From: Paenibacillus phytorum
GTDB taxonomy: Bacteria; Bacillota; Bacilli; Paenibacillales; NBRC-103111
Assembly: GCF_013141715.1 (NCBI RefSeq)
Contig: NZ_WHOA01000197.1
Location: forward strand, 1-64,000
Direction of reading: 5' to 3'
Length of the DNA stretch: 64,000 bases
Position 1 is the first letter of the stretch; each line of letters opens with the position of its first letter. The notes beneath the pieces are model-generated. The model was not told the origin of the DNA and searched no databases. It saw only the letters and a list, made by a program, of their open reading frames with translations. Below, in pieces: positions 52,599-62,290 of the stretch. The position numbers and the translations under genes were made by a program.

Positions 52599-53015
52599 AT
52601 GTCAACTGTAATGGGAACCAAAGAAAACCCTTGGAAATTAAAAACGCCTCCTCAAACATCTGAATATGAAATGTATAAGGATGAAAAAGATGGAAAGGCG
52701 ATTATCGTTTGCACGGTAGGTAAAACTGTTTTGCATTATGACTATCGTTGTGTGGATGACTTATATGCCATGCTCAAACAGCATGGTGACTGGATGGAAT
52801 TAGGCAGTGCAGATGAGCAAAAGCCTGCAAAAGAAGGCACAGTTGAAGCATGGGGCCGTTCACCGGAAAATCCGGTTGGTGGTTGGTATGGCTTGAAAAA
52901 AGGTTTTCGTGGTCGATTTGGCATGTATGTACCTCCACTCATGGAGGAACTAGGACTTGCGGAAGTTGAACACAATCCAAGGAACAATCGTATATTTTTT
53001 TATCCCGAAATGTAG
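52599..53015 (+). CDS. Conserved hypothetical protein
   Basis: A 138-residue soluble protein beginning MSTVMGTKENPWKLKTPPQ. The sequence is well ordered, with VGKTVLHYDYRCVDDLYAML, KEGTVEAWGRSPENPVGGW and GRFGMYVPPLMEELG. I recognise it as a widespread uncharacterised type but cannot give a function. AAAGGAG precedes ATG 52599; the frame opens upstream at 52545 without a ribosome binding site. Confidence 0.75.
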   Translation: MSTVMGTKENPWKLKTPPQTSEYEMYKDEKDGKAIIVCTVGKTVLHYDYRCVDDLYAMLKQHGDWMELGSADEQKPAKEGTVEAWGRSPENPVGGWYGLKKGFRGRFGMYVPPLMEELGLAEVEHNPRNNRIFFYPEM

Positions 53016-53098
53016 GATTTGCAAATTAATTTCCGATAAGTTAAACTAAGATTAGTAATTGATCAATAACTAATAAAGGTAATTTAAAGGTGGAATAA

Positions 53099-53629
53099 AT
53101 GATGACAAAGAATTCTTCAACTTCAGTCAATCGACGAGTAGATATTGTATCCGCGGCAATCGAAGTATTTGCTGAAATAGGCTATTACCGGGCTACGACA
53201 GCAAAAGTTGCGGAACGCGCACAAATTTCACAGCCTTATGTTTTTCGGTTTTTTTCAACGAAAGAAGCCCTGCTGCAAGAAGCGCTCGAAGTGTCTTGGA
53301 CACGAATTCTTGAGGCTTTCCGCGCGGTTATTGAGACCGTTGCTCCTGATCAGCTAGAGAAAGAACTGGTTGATGCTTATATTCATATTATGAAATCTTA
53401 TCAAAATGAAACACTGCTGCAAATGCAAGCTCAAACGATTAAAGAGGATATGATCGCAGAGGTCATGCAGAAGGGATATCGGGATGTTCACCAGGTGGTG
53501 CTAGAAGCTTTTAAGCGGTTAGGTTTCGAAAAACCTTATGAGAGAACCATGATTTTTCTTGCTAGAGGGATGTTGTGCAATATTTCAATGGCGCTGTCTG
53601 TACCAGAATTAATGCTTGTGGATGAATAA
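53099..53629 (+). CDS. TetR/AcrR-family transcriptional regulator
   Basis: A 176-residue repressor. HTH: VDIVSAAIEVFAEIGYYRATTAKVA, then ISQPYVFRFFSTKEALL; the C-terminal helices form the ligand domain. AAGGTGG precedes the ATG. It lies 63 bases before an alpha/beta hydrolase gene on the same strand, which it may control. No palindromic operator was noticed. Confidence 0.88.
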   Translation: MMTKNSSTSVNRRVDIVSAAIEVFAEIGYYRATTAKVAERAQISQPYVFRFFSTKEALLQEALEVSWTRILEAFRAVIETVAPDQLEKELVDAYIHIMKSYQNETLLQMQAQTIKEDMIAEVMQKGYRDVHQVVLEAFKRLGFEKPYERTMIFLARGMLCNISMALSVPELMLVDE

Positions 53630-53692
53630 GCTGATTCTGGCTTTTTATATGAATGGTAGTAATCAATCACTCACTCACTGGAGGCAAGTAAT

Positions 53693-54565
53693 TTGAAACA
53701 AATTGAAGGCTATATAGACGTTCCTGGAGGCCGGGTTTGGTATACGCGAATTGGTGATGGAAATAAGACACCTCTAGTTGTCCTACACGGTGGACCTGGT
53801 AATACACATGATCCGCTAAAATCTGTTCTTCACGTCTTGGCTGACGAGAGGCCTGTCATTTTCTATGATCAACTTGGTTCTGGGAATTCAGATAGACCAA
53901 CGGATCCATTATTGTGGAGAACGGAACGGTTTATAGAAGAATTAATAGCTATTAGGGAAGCGCTCGATTTGAAAGAGGTTCATCTTTTGGGCCATTCGTG
54001 GGGTACCATGCTGGCAGCATCTTACTTAATAGAACGCAAGCCTTCGGGTGTTCGCAGCGTCATTTTATCAAGTCCATGTCTCAGTGCGGAGCGTTGGAAA
54101 AAAGACGCGGACCAATTCTTGGCTCATTTACCCGAGGATGTTCAACTCACGATCACGCGTAATGAGGAACAAGGTACAACGGATTCAGAAGAGTATCAAG
54201 AAGCCATGAACGAATATTACAAAAGGCATGTGTGCAGACTGGACCCTCTGCCTTCAATCATTGCTGAGAGTCGTGCAAAAGCAAATAAAGATGTGTATAT
54301 GACGATGTGGGGACCTTCTGAATTCAGTCCGCAAGGCAATCTGAAAACATACGATTGCACGCCACAACTTCATGAAATCCAAATCCCTACACTCTTCGTT
54401 TGTGGGCGTTATGACGAAGCGTCTCCAGAGTCGACCCACTATTATCAATCTATTGTCCCGGCGTCTGAGCTCCATGTCTTCGAACAAAGTTCTCATGTGA
54501 GTTACTTAGAAGAAACCCATGAATATGTAAGGATTGTCCGTGGTTTTTTGAGTAAAGCGGAGTGA
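53693..54565 (+). CDS. Proline iminopeptidase-type alpha/beta hydrolase
   Basis: A 290-residue alpha/beta hydrolase of the S33 type: oxyanion-hole segment LHGGPGNTHD, nucleophile elbow LGHSWGTM (Ser102), acid Asp in CGRYDEASPE and His in SSHVSYLEE. The S33 group cleaves N-terminal proline or related amides and esters; exact specificity is unknown. The start is TTG 53693 with GGAGGCAAG upstream. Confidence 0.88.
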   Translation: MKQIEGYIDVPGGRVWYTRIGDGNKTPLVVLHGGPGNTHDPLKSVLHVLADERPVIFYDQLGSGNSDRPTDPLLWRTERFIEELIAIREALDLKEVHLLGHSWGTMLAASYLIERKPSGVRSVILSSPCLSAERWKKDADQFLAHLPEDVQLTITRNEEQGTTDSEEYQEAMNEYYKRHVCRLDPLPSIIAESRAKANKDVYMTMWGPSEFSPQGNLKTYDCTPQLHEIQIPTLFVCGRYDEASPESTHYYQSIVPASELHVFEQSSHVSYLEETHEYVRIVRGFLSKAE

Positions 54566-54720
54566 GAACTACGCCGAACTCGAGTATATAAATGAGATGA
54601 GATCACTTCCACATATTGGATGAACATTTCTGACTAAGAGACGGTCATAAAGAGTTATATGGGTTCGAAGGTTATACGAGGATCAAACCATATTACTTAC
54701 GATATAGGGGATAGTACATC

Positions 54721-54930
54721 TTGCTTAGACTAAAGGCGATTCGTTTAAAGAAGAGAAATGTAGTGTGGCTCATCCCGTTATTAATTCTTGGAACTGGTGC
54801 TTTTCCAGATATTCTGGACAGCGGTTGGTGGAATGCGTTAGGCATTATTCTTTTTTTGATTATCATTTTTGTATGTGGCTGGGATTGGTTTCGAGTGGTT
54901 CAGGAACAACGCGAACGCGAACAAATGTGA
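54721..54930 (+). CDS. Small membrane protein
   Basis: A 69-residue protein with a basic N-terminus and two hydrophobic segments (VVWLIPLLILGTGAFPDIL, LGIILFLIIIFVCGWDWF), ending in a charged tail. The start is TTG with a weak GGGGAT upstream, so the exact start is uncertain. A terminator follows closely, which supports a real transcript. No function is known. Confidence 0.5.
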   Translation: MLRLKAIRLKKRNVVWLIPLLILGTGAFPDILDSGWWNALGIILFLIIIFVCGWDWFRVVQEQREREQM

Positions 54931-54959
54931 ACCGAAGATCCAACGTTTTGACTGTATGT

Positions 54960-54982
54960 AAAAACCCCTACATGGGGTTTTT
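54960..54982. terminator. Terminator after the small membrane protein gene
   Basis: AAAAACCCC (54960-54968) and GGGGTTTTT (54974-54982) form a perfect stem. A second perfect hairpin, TACCCTGACA/TGTCAGGGTA (54991-55016), follows and lies in the leader of the DinB-family gene. Confidence 0.8.
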
Positions 54983-55080
54983 ATTATTTATACCCTGACA
55001 TAAGGCTGTCAGGGTATTTGCTGTATGATAAAGGTAACACTTGAAAAGACGCAAGAACAGTGAAAAAGGAGACGATATCT

Positions 55081-55581
55081 ATGACTCATCCTGCACTAGA
55101 AATGTACGATTACCACGTATGGGCGAACCAAACCATGTTGAATCGATTAAAAGAACTTCCTCAGGACGTATACAATAAGGAGATTCAAAGCGTTTTTTCT
55201 ACGATATCCAAGGCGATCGCTCATATTTACTTGGTGGATGCGTGCTGGTTAGACATTATTTCCGGTAAAAGCATGAGGGAAGCAATGGCCGATTCAGCTC
55301 AATTGACTGCTGGCGTAGAGTCGAAAGGCATTGAGGAAATGGAAAAGCTGTACGTCCAGATATCAGAGCGTTTTAAAACGTTTTTGAACCAACAGGAAAA
55401 TATGGAGAAGAAGCTTATGCTCGATAATCCTTATACGAGACCGCGTGAAACCAGCTTATCTGAAATGGTTCTGCAGGTCGTCAATCACGCAACCTATCAC
55501 CGCGGTAATATTACAGCTATGCTGCGTCAAATGGGGCATGCATCCGTGATGACCGAGTATGCGCTTTATTGGTACTCCTGA
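55081..55581 (+). CDS. DinB-family putative metal-dependent hydrolase
   Basis: A 166-residue four-helix-bundle protein of the DinB/YfiT type. The three metal-ligand histidines are probably in IAHIYLVD and NHATYHRGNI. Members act in thiol transfer or have unknown roles. ATG 55081 has AAAGGAG upstream; the frame opens at 55060. A terminator hairpin at 55588-55623 follows. Confidence 0.88.
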   Translation: MTHPALEMYDYHVWANQTMLNRLKELPQDVYNKEIQSVFSTISKAIAHIYLVDACWLDIISGKSMREAMADSAQLTAGVESKGIEEMEKLYVQISERFKTFLNQQENMEKKLMLDNPYTRPRETSLSEMVLQVVNHATYHRGNITAMLRQMGHASVMTEYALYWYS

Positions 55582-55587
55582 AATGAT

Positions 55588-55626
55588 AACGGCTCTGTCG
55601 CAGTGGATGCGAACAGGGCCGTTTTG
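55588..55626. terminator. Convergent terminator
   Basis: AACGGCTCTGT (55588-55598) and ACAGGGCCGTT (55613-55623) pair with one mismatch, followed by TTT. It lies between the convergent DinB and VOC genes. Confidence 0.75.
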
Positions 55627-55637
55627 AGCTAATAACC

Positions 55638-56069
55638 TTAATTCATAGATGTTCCTTCAGTGAAAATTTGGAAAGATACGCCGAACTTGTCGGTAACTTG
55701 TCCATACGCAGGGCTAAAGTGAGTCTCTTGGAGCTCCATGATTACTCGACCGCCTTGCTTCAAAGCTTCATAAAACTGCTTTGATTTCTCCACGTCTTTT
55801 GCTGTAATACAGATGGTTACGTTTTCTCCCTTTTGAACGGTTTGGCCCGGAAATGTGTCGGATAGCATCAGGTTGGATTCACCAACTTGCAGCATCGCGT
55901 GTCCGACGAGTTCCATAGCTTCTGACGGTAAAGGAAAATCAGGGTTCGCTGGCATCTCACCGAAAGATTGAGAAAAAAGAACTTGGGCACCTAATGCTTT
56001 TTCGTAAAATTGAATAGCTTCCTTCGCATTGCCTTCCATTACTAGATAGGGGGTTAATCTCACTGTCAT
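55638..56069 (-). CDS. VOC-superfamily protein (PhnB-like)
   Basis: A 143-residue glyoxalase/dioxygenase-fold protein beginning MTVRLTPYLVMEGNAKEAIQFY. The PhnB-type pattern is visible: FYEKALGAQV, VGHAMLQVGESNLMLSD and KFGVSFQIF. The substrate is unknown. AAGGAGG precedes ATG 56069; the frame extends upstream to 56093. It is convergent with the DinB gene. Confidence 0.88.
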   Translation of the reverse strand: MTVRLTPYLVMEGNAKEAIQFYEKALGAQVLFSQSFGEMPANPDFPLPSEAMELVGHAMLQVGESNLMLSDTFPGQTVQKGENVTICITAKDVEKSKQFYEALKQGGRVIMELQETHFSPAYGQVTDKFGVSFQIFTEGTSMN

Positions 56070-56298
56070 TATAAATGCCTCCTTGGATTTCACACTAAAA
56101 TAGGTTACCTCTTATTATTACCATAGTTTCAATAAAAAATAAAGAACATTTGTTCGCATTGAGACACCGTTTCCTCCCGCATATTGAAAAAGCTGCCCTC
56201 TATCATGATTTTCCCTCATGTCGAAATTTATCATCCTATACTATAATAAAATAGATGAAGTCCGTATTTTCACGACACGAAAGGTGATGGAGACATCC

Positions 56299-58125
56299 AT
56301 GAACAAGTCTCGAATGTGGTCGCCAATTCAACAACTATTTCATTCCTTTTCTTTAAAACAAAGAATATGGCTTACTTTTGTTGTTCTGATCACCTTGGGT
56401 CTGATGGCAACTGGCAGTATTGCGTATTTGATAGCTTCTAAGGAGATTCAGCGTAATGCCATGCAGTCTAGTCAAGATACCGTTAATCAATCGGCACAAA
56501 TCGTGAATGAACGGCTGAAGAACATCGGCATTGCCATAAGAGCGTTGATGTTCAGCGATGCCTTTAAGCAATTAATGAAGGATGTACAAACGAATGATAG
56601 ATCTAGCTACTACAAGTCTTTGACCTCATTGCAGTATGTCTTTTCCCAGGTGAAATTCAATGATTCGATGATTGAAAGTATTCTGATCGCCACACCGATC
56701 GGGGATTTTTATCCGACCTCCAGTGTGCGGAACACGGCGAATTCATTTTATAAATCGGAGATGTATGAGCACTTCAAGCAATTGAATCGTGGTTTCTGGA
56801 GCAAAGGGCATGTCGATCCATTTTTTACTGGTCAGCAAAGGGTGATTTCACTCGTTACAGAAGGCGTCGGCGAAGACTCTTTTATGGTTTATGAACCAAC
56901 CAATGTATACGTCGTGGTCAATGTGAAAGAAGATGATCTGCGTGATCTCTTTATGGAAAACTTGACCAAAACGAATAAACAATATTATTTCATCGATGCC
57001 AAAGGAGAAGATGTGAATTACGCGGATAGGACGAGTAAGGACCATTTTATTCAAAAGCCCGCATTTTTTGAGCAATTGAGTGATCAAATGAAAGGCTCTT
57101 TTTTCTACACGAATGATAAGAAGGACTACTTAGTTAATTATTCGCGACTGGAAGTGAAGGACGATTGGATGATTGTCAGTGTTCAAGCGAAGGATGACTT
57201 GTTGGCCAAATTGAATGGGATTAAAAGAGCAACCACCTATGTGATTATCGGGTTTATTATTTTATCGCTATTCATAACGAATAATTTAACCTATCTGCTT
57301 TTAAAACCGCTGTACAGACTGCAAAAGCTGATGAAGCGGGTGGAAGAGAATGATCTTTCAGTTCGTTTTGAAAGCGTTTATAAGGACGAAGTATCCCAGG
57401 TCGGATTCCGTTTTAACCGGATGCTGGACGAAATTAAGCAACTTATTGAGGACGTGAAGAACCGTGAGCGCGATAAGCGGAAGGCTGAAATTAAGGCGCT
57501 ATCGGCCCAGATGGACCCTCATTTTTTCTATAATACATTGAATACGATTTACTGCAAATCGGTTTTGGGCGAAAACGACGACGTGAATGAAATGATCCTG
57601 GCGCTTTCGCAAATGTTCCAATTAAGCCTTAGCGGAGGGCGCGATCTGATTACATTGGGTGATGAATTGGAGCATGTTCGTCAATATTTGGCCATTCAGC
57701 AAAGGTCCTATGAGAATTTGTTCGTATGCGAATTCGAGGTAGAGCCGGAGCTGCTCACATGCTTGGTACCAAAGATTATGATTCAACCGCTAGTTGAAAA
57801 CTGCATTTTACACGGTTTTAAAGATATGACTTCAGGTGGGAACATTCAGATTAGCGCTTGTACCGAAGGGGACTGGCTGCATATAACGGTGGAAGACAAT
57901 GGGCATGGGCTTGTGCCTGAGAAGCTCCTTCAGGGTATTGTTCACCCGACAACGTCCAAGCATGGCTACGCGCTGCGCAATATTTATACCCGCTTACAGC
58001 TGTATTTTGGCGATCAACAGCGAATGGAGATCACCAATAACGACTTAGGGGGAGCACGAATTGAACTATGGATCCCAAGCTATGAAGGAGAGGAGGATTT
58101 CCATGAACATGAACCGACTGGTTAA
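56299..58125 (+). CDS. YesM-type sensor histidine kinase
   Basis: A 608-residue membrane kinase: a first helix (~20-45), an extracellular Cache-like domain (~50-305), a second helix (~310-330), HAMP (LLLKPLYRLQKLMKRVEENDL), the LytS/YesM-type His box MDPHFFYNTLNTIY (His ~408), and an HATPase with VENCILHGF and EDNGHG. ATG 56299 has GGAG upstream; the frame opens at 56218. It overlaps the response-regulator gene by 23 bases. The pair precedes a sugar importer and a GH130 gene, so an extracellular sugar is the likely signal. Confidence 0.92.
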   Translation: MNKSRMWSPIQQLFHSFSLKQRIWLTFVVLITLGLMATGSIAYLIASKEIQRNAMQSSQDTVNQSAQIVNERLKNIGIAIRALMFSDAFKQLMKDVQTNDRSSYYKSLTSLQYVFSQVKFNDSMIESILIATPIGDFYPTSSVRNTANSFYKSEMYEHFKQLNRGFWSKGHVDPFFTGQQRVISLVTEGVGEDSFMVYEPTNVYVVVNVKEDDLRDLFMENLTKTNKQYYFIDAKGEDVNYADRTSKDHFIQKPAFFEQLSDQMKGSFFYTNDKKDYLVNYSRLEVKDDWMIVSVQAKDDLLAKLNGIKRATTYVIIGFIILSLFITNNLTYLLLKPLYRLQKLMKRVEENDLSVRFESVYKDEVSQVGFRFNRMLDEIKQLIEDVKNRERDKRKAEIKALSAQMDPHFFYNTLNTIYCKSVLGENDDVNEMILALSQMFQLSLSGGRDLITLGDELEHVRQYLAIQQRSYENLFVCEFEVEPELLTCLVPKIMIQPLVENCILHGFKDMTSGGNIQISACTEGDWLHITVEDNGHGLVPEKLLQGIVHPTTSKHGYALRNIYTRLQLYFGDQQRMEITNNDLGGARIELWIPSYEGEEDFHEHEPTG

Positions 58126-59734
58126 ATTATGTGTCGTTGATGATATCCGAAGCGTTGTGGACATGATTACGAAGAAGATCCCGTGGCATGATCATGGCAT
58201 CGAAATCGTGGGAAGCGCAACCAATGGTGAGGAAGGGTTGTCTGTCATTCGTGAAAGCTTGCCTGATATTATTCTAACCGATATTCGGATGCCCAAGATG
58301 GACGGATTAGAGATGACACGCAGTATATTAGAGGTGCTGCCGAACAGTAAGGTCATTATTTTAAGTGCTTATACGGATTTTGATTATGCTCAAAAAGCCA
58401 TTCAATATGGCGCGCTTGATTATGTGAAAAAACCTTTCTCTGTGGATCAAATCGTGAAAGCCGTTGTGAAAGCCAAAGAAGTATGGGAGCAGGAAAATCT
58501 TAGCCGTACGCACGTGCTTGGTCTTCAGCAGAAGATCAAAGAAAGTATGCCAGCTCTGCGGCAGGAATACTTATCTCTGCTCGTCCATCATCAAACCAGT
58601 GAAGCGGAGTTGGCTAGATTGTCGGACTTCCTGGACATTAATGAACTGAATCCTCCCTTTGCGGTGATGACGATTCAGATCGATCAGTTCACGGACAAGT
58701 ACGGCGAGGTCCCTGTTAAGGAGCTTGAGCTTGCACGGTTCTCTCTGCAAAATATCGTGGAGGAAACGATTTCCTTCTATACGACAGCTGTCGTGTTCAG
58801 GGAAGCGTTTAATCGATACATTTGCATTTTGAATATGGCGTCTGACGAGCCTCCGGTTGAAATTGCAGATCACTGCTGTGCAAATATCGCGAGACACACC
58901 AAGTTCACGATTTCAATTGGCATCGGTCAAAGAGTGAGTGCGGTGCAGGAGCTTCCGAAAAGCTATCAGCAGTCGCTAAGCGCGTTGTCTTATCACTTCT
59001 ATACAGGCGGCAATGGTGCGTTTAGTTACAACGCCGATTCGCCAGAGCTCCCTGTGGAGTGGATTTATACCGAGGATAGCGAGAATGAGTTTCTGTTCGC
59101 TTTCCGTTCAGGTAATTTGGATAAATGTGTGGAATGGGCGAAGGGCATTTTCAACGAGATGGGCAAAGCGTCTGTCTTACCTGAGCCGGGTGTCGTCGAA
59201 CGTTTGCTGCAAGGACTCGTGTTACGGATGCTGCGGGTTCTTTTGGAAAAATTTCCGCGGGCGAGCATGGTCGATTTCGAGTCGAAAGTCCATGAAATTA
59301 GAGGTGAGAGCGGTGCGGATCTGCAAGAGTATCGAGAATGGTTCGTTCAATTGTGCGATATCGGCTGCCGCATGATTAATCAGGAGAGAGCAAGTGAGTC
59401 GCAGAAAATCATTTATCGCTCTGCGGAATACATCAAATCGAATCTCCATTTGGATTTGACCTTGGAGCATTGCGCGAAACAGGCTAACTTAAGCTGGGGG
59501 TATTATTCGAATTTGTTCAAGAAGGTAACCGGAACTGCATTCCAGCAGTTCGTAACCATAGCGAAGATAGAACGTGCGAAATCCATGCTCATTGAAGACT
59601 ACCAAGTGCAAGAAATCGCGCAGCAGCTCGGCTATGAGCATAGGCGGTATTTCAGTGAAGTTTTCAAGAAACAAACGGGCCTTACGCCGACTGAATTTAA
59701 AGATATGTCTCTGGGCAAGTCCTCGAAGCTATGA
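58103..59734 (+). CDS. YesN-type response regulator, AraC family
   Basis: A 543-residue regulator with a receiver (~1-125; VVDD, phosphoacceptor Asp60 in LTDIRMPKMDG, KKPF), a long middle region and a C-terminal AraC HTH pair (~445-535; LTLEHCAKQANLSWGYYSNLF, IAQQLGYEHRRYFSEVFKKQTG). ATG 58103 has GAGAGGAGG upstream. It should activate the sugar importer operon starting at 59901, after phosphorylation by the overlapping kinase. Confidence 0.93.
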   Translation: MNMNRLVKLCVVDDIRSVVDMITKKIPWHDHGIEIVGSATNGEEGLSVIRESLPDIILTDIRMPKMDGLEMTRSILEVLPNSKVIILSAYTDFDYAQKAIQYGALDYVKKPFSVDQIVKAVVKAKEVWEQENLSRTHVLGLQQKIKESMPALRQEYLSLLVHHQTSEAELARLSDFLDINELNPPFAVMTIQIDQFTDKYGEVPVKELELARFSLQNIVEETISFYTTAVVFREAFNRYICILNMASDEPPVEIADHCCANIARHTKFTISIGIGQRVSAVQELPKSYQQSLSALSYHFYTGGNGAFSYNADSPELPVEWIYTEDSENEFLFAFRSGNLDKCVEWAKGIFNEMGKASVLPEPGVVERLLQGLVLRMLRVLLEKFPRASMVDFESKVHEIRGESGADLQEYREWFVQLCDIGCRMINQERASESQKIIYRSAEYIKSNLHLDLTLEHCAKQANLSWGYYSNLFKKVTGTAFQQFVTIAKIERAKSMLIEDYQVQEIAQQLGYEHRRYFSEVFKKQTGLTPTEFKDMSLGKSSKL

Positions 59735-59900
59735 GGGTTTGCTTTTTCTTTAACTGAATGGGGTAAAATGTAGAAATATCTGCCCTTGTTCATGAGTTGA
59801 CCACATTATCAGAATGAACGAATTCTTTTAGTATAAAAGTGTAAACAAAAGCATTTCCAGAACGATACAACGTGTTCGCAAACAAAAGGGAGGATTACAA

Positions 59901-61298
59901 ATGGTAAAAAGAATTGGGACGGTCACTTTAAGCGTTTTACTGGCAGGCAGCCTGGTTGCTTGCAGCAACGGAAGCAACAATGCGGCAACTAGCCCGGGAG
60001 CATCCGCCAAGCCATCTGAACAACCCGCTAGTGCAGCTTCTGTAAAGAAAGATAAGACGAAGCTGACTTATTGGACGGGTGATCGTCATGATATGGATTA
60101 CATTAAAAGTGTTGTGCAGAAATTTAACGAAACGAACGGCGAGAACATTGAAGTCGAAATGGTTGTGAAGACGGAAGATTTCAACCAGGCGATTGATTTG
60201 GCCTTCGCTTCCGGACAGGCACCTGATATTCTCCGCGTAAAGGAAAATACGATCCAACCTTTTGCGCAAAAAGGATATTTGAAGCCAATTGATTCCTACC
60301 TAGATGATGCGATCAAGAAGAAATTTCCAGTCATTGATGATTTCAACCGGATTGATGGGAAAATGTACAGTCTTCCGAACTATGGTTCAACACTGAGACT
60401 TGTTTACAATAAAGAGCTTTTCGCCAAAGCGGGCATTGCTGCTCCTCCGAAAACATTGAAAGATATGGTCGAGGATGCGAAGAAAATAACGGCTGTAGGT
60501 AAAGCTTCCGGCTCTTATGGTTTTGCTCAAAACTTCAAAAGCCCGGAAAGCGCATTAGGACGTTCGGCAAGAGTAATTGCTGAAGCGAGTGGTTACGGCG
60601 GACTTGGCTATGATTTCAGAACCGCGAAGTTTGATTTCACAGGATTCAAAGAAATCATTTCATCGTTCAAACAAATGGTGGATGACGGAAGTACGCTGCC
60701 AGGTATGGAATCACTGGATATTGACCCGCTGCGCGCGCAATTCGCGGAAGGCAAAATCGGGATGTACATCTCCTTCTCATCAGAACCAGGAGTTTATGCG
60801 AATCAGTTCCCGGCCAAAATCGAATGGGCAGCCGCACCGGTTCCAACGATCGATGGAACGATTAAAGGCGCTACATCGTTCTTGGGAGGTCAGTGGTTAT
60901 CCATCAGCAACACAACCAAAAATGCAGACCAAGCATGGAAATTCATGCAGTTCATGTATACGGACGAAGTCTTGAAAACGTACCATGAAAAAGGTTTCGG
61001 TCTATCCATGGTGCCTTCTGTTTCTTCCGTAGCGAAAAAACCGGAAATCAAAGGTATTGATGGCTTCCTTCCAGTTGGAAACGACGGCACTTGGCCGCTG
61101 CAGCCTACTGTAACTGTTGAAGGTATGAAAAAAGATGATGCATTTTTCAAATACATGATCAGTGGTGGGAACTTGGATCAAATCATTCAAGATCTGAATA
61201 AGCGCTACAATGATGCTCTCGATAAAGCAGTAGCTAAAGGTACAGTGAAAGTGCAGCCAAATCCAAGCTTCGATCCGATGAAGCTGATGATGAAATAA
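59901..61298 (+). CDS. Sugar ABC transporter substrate-binding lipoprotein
   Basis: A 465-residue CUT1-type binding protein. The lipobox LVAC places the lipid on Cys21, followed by a Ser/Ala/Pro-rich spacer. Binding-protein motifs: LTYWTGDRHDMDYIKSVVQKF, ASGQAPDILRVKENTI, LRLVYNKELFAKAGI. AAGGGAGG precedes the ATG. It heads the importer genes at 61377 and 62291 and the GH130 gene. The ligand is probably an oligosaccharide, and a mannoside is inferred from GH130. No ATPase gene is seen in the window. Confidence 0.93.
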   Translation: MVKRIGTVTLSVLLAGSLVACSNGSNNAATSPGASAKPSEQPASAASVKKDKTKLTYWTGDRHDMDYIKSVVQKFNETNGENIEVEMVVKTEDFNQAIDLAFASGQAPDILRVKENTIQPFAQKGYLKPIDSYLDDAIKKKFPVIDDFNRIDGKMYSLPNYGSTLRLVYNKELFAKAGIAAPPKTLKDMVEDAKKITAVGKASGSYGFAQNFKSPESALGRSARVIAEASGYGGLGYDFRTAKFDFTGFKEIISSFKQMVDDGSTLPGMESLDIDPLRAQFAEGKIGMYISFSSEPGVYANQFPAKIEWAAAPVPTIDGTIKGATSFLGGQWLSISNTTKNADQAWKFMQFMYTDEVLKTYHEKGFGLSMVPSVSSVAKKPEIKGIDGFLPVGNDGTWPLQPTVTVEGMKKDDAFFKYMISGGNLDQIIQDLNKRYNDALDKAVAKGTVKVQPNPSFDPMKLMMK

Positions 61299-61312
61299 TA
61301 GCTATTGATATC

Positions 61313-61343
61313 GCGAGAGTGGAGTGAATAACTCCACTCTCGC
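61313..61343 (+). other. Hairpin between binding-protein and permease genes
   Basis: GCGAGAGTGGAGT (61313-61325) pairs perfectly with ACTCCACTCTCGC (61331-61343); the following bases, TCTCTAAG, are only weakly T-rich. Such intra-operon hairpins often protect the upstream mRNA or end part of the transcripts, giving more binding protein than permease. Confidence 0.7.
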
Positions 61344-61376
61344 TCTCTAAGTATAGATATTACAGGAGGGAACGGG

Positions 61377-62273
61377 ATGAACAGGACACGCCAGATCGGG
61401 TTTTCATATTTATTTTTATTTCCAAGTTTTCTACTGACCATGGTGCTGGGCGTCTATCCGATTGCTTGGGCTATCCGATATATGTTTTATGACTACAAGG
61501 GGTTCGGAGAAGCGTCGTTTATTGGATTTGATAATTTCAGGAGGCTTTGGCAGGACACGGAGTATTGGCACTCTGTCTTGAATACATTCATTTATGCAGG
61601 CGGTAAGTTAATCATTACTTTGCCATTATGCTTGGTGCTAGCCGTTATTCTGAATCAAAAGCTGCGCGGCCGCAATTGGCTAAGAGCCATCTATTTCATG
61701 CCGACGATCATTAGTTCTGCTGTCATGGCTGTCGTATTTTTCATTATTTTCAACTCCTATAACGGCATTCTCAATCAATATTTGCTGAAGTTTCACATCA
61801 TCTCCGAAAGAATCGATTGGCTCGGTCCCAAACATGCCCTGTTCACGACGATCATCATCGCTGTATGGGGTGCTGTAGGCAACTACATGCTGCTGTTCCT
61901 TGCCGGTCTTCAAAATATCCCGAACGATGTGTATGAAAGCTCGTCGCTGGACGGCGCAAATAAATGGCAGCAATTCTGGTACTTAACCATTCCAATGTTA
62001 GGGCCAGTGCTGCAAATCGTGATCATGCTGGCGATTATTAATTCGCTTAAAGGGTATGAAAGCATTATGGTTTTGACCGAAGGCGGCCCGGTAGGAAAGA
62101 CGGAAGTGATGTATTTGTACGTGTATAAGCTTTTCTTCCCGACACCATCAGGGACACTTGTGGACCAACAATTCGGCTACGGAAGTGCCGTTGGATTCGT
62201 TACAGCCGTCATTGTAGGCATCATCACACTAGCTTATCATGCGATGTCTAGACGTCTGAACAAACTTCAATGA
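61377..62273 (+). CDS. Sugar ABC permease, first subunit
   Basis: A 298-residue MalF-type inner-membrane protein with six hydrophobic segments and the EAA loop NDVYESSSLDGANKWQQFWYLTIPML. ACAGGAGGGAACGGG precedes the ATG. The next permease gene begins at or just after its stop. Confidence 0.93.
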   Translation: MNRTRQIGFSYLFLFPSFLLTMVLGVYPIAWAIRYMFYDYKGFGEASFIGFDNFRRLWQDTEYWHSVLNTFIYAGGKLIITLPLCLVLAVILNQKLRGRNWLRAIYFMPTIISSAVMAVVFFIIFNSYNGILNQYLLKFHIISERIDWLGPKHALFTTIIIAVWGAVGNYMLLFLAGLQNIPNDVYESSSLDGANKWQQFWYLTIPMLGPVLQIVIMLAIINSLKGYESIMVLTEGGPVGKTEVMYLYVYKLFFPTPSGTLVDQQFGYGSAVGFVTAVIVGIITLAYHAMSRRLNKLQ

Positions 62274-62290
62274 GGGAGGATGCTGGGAAA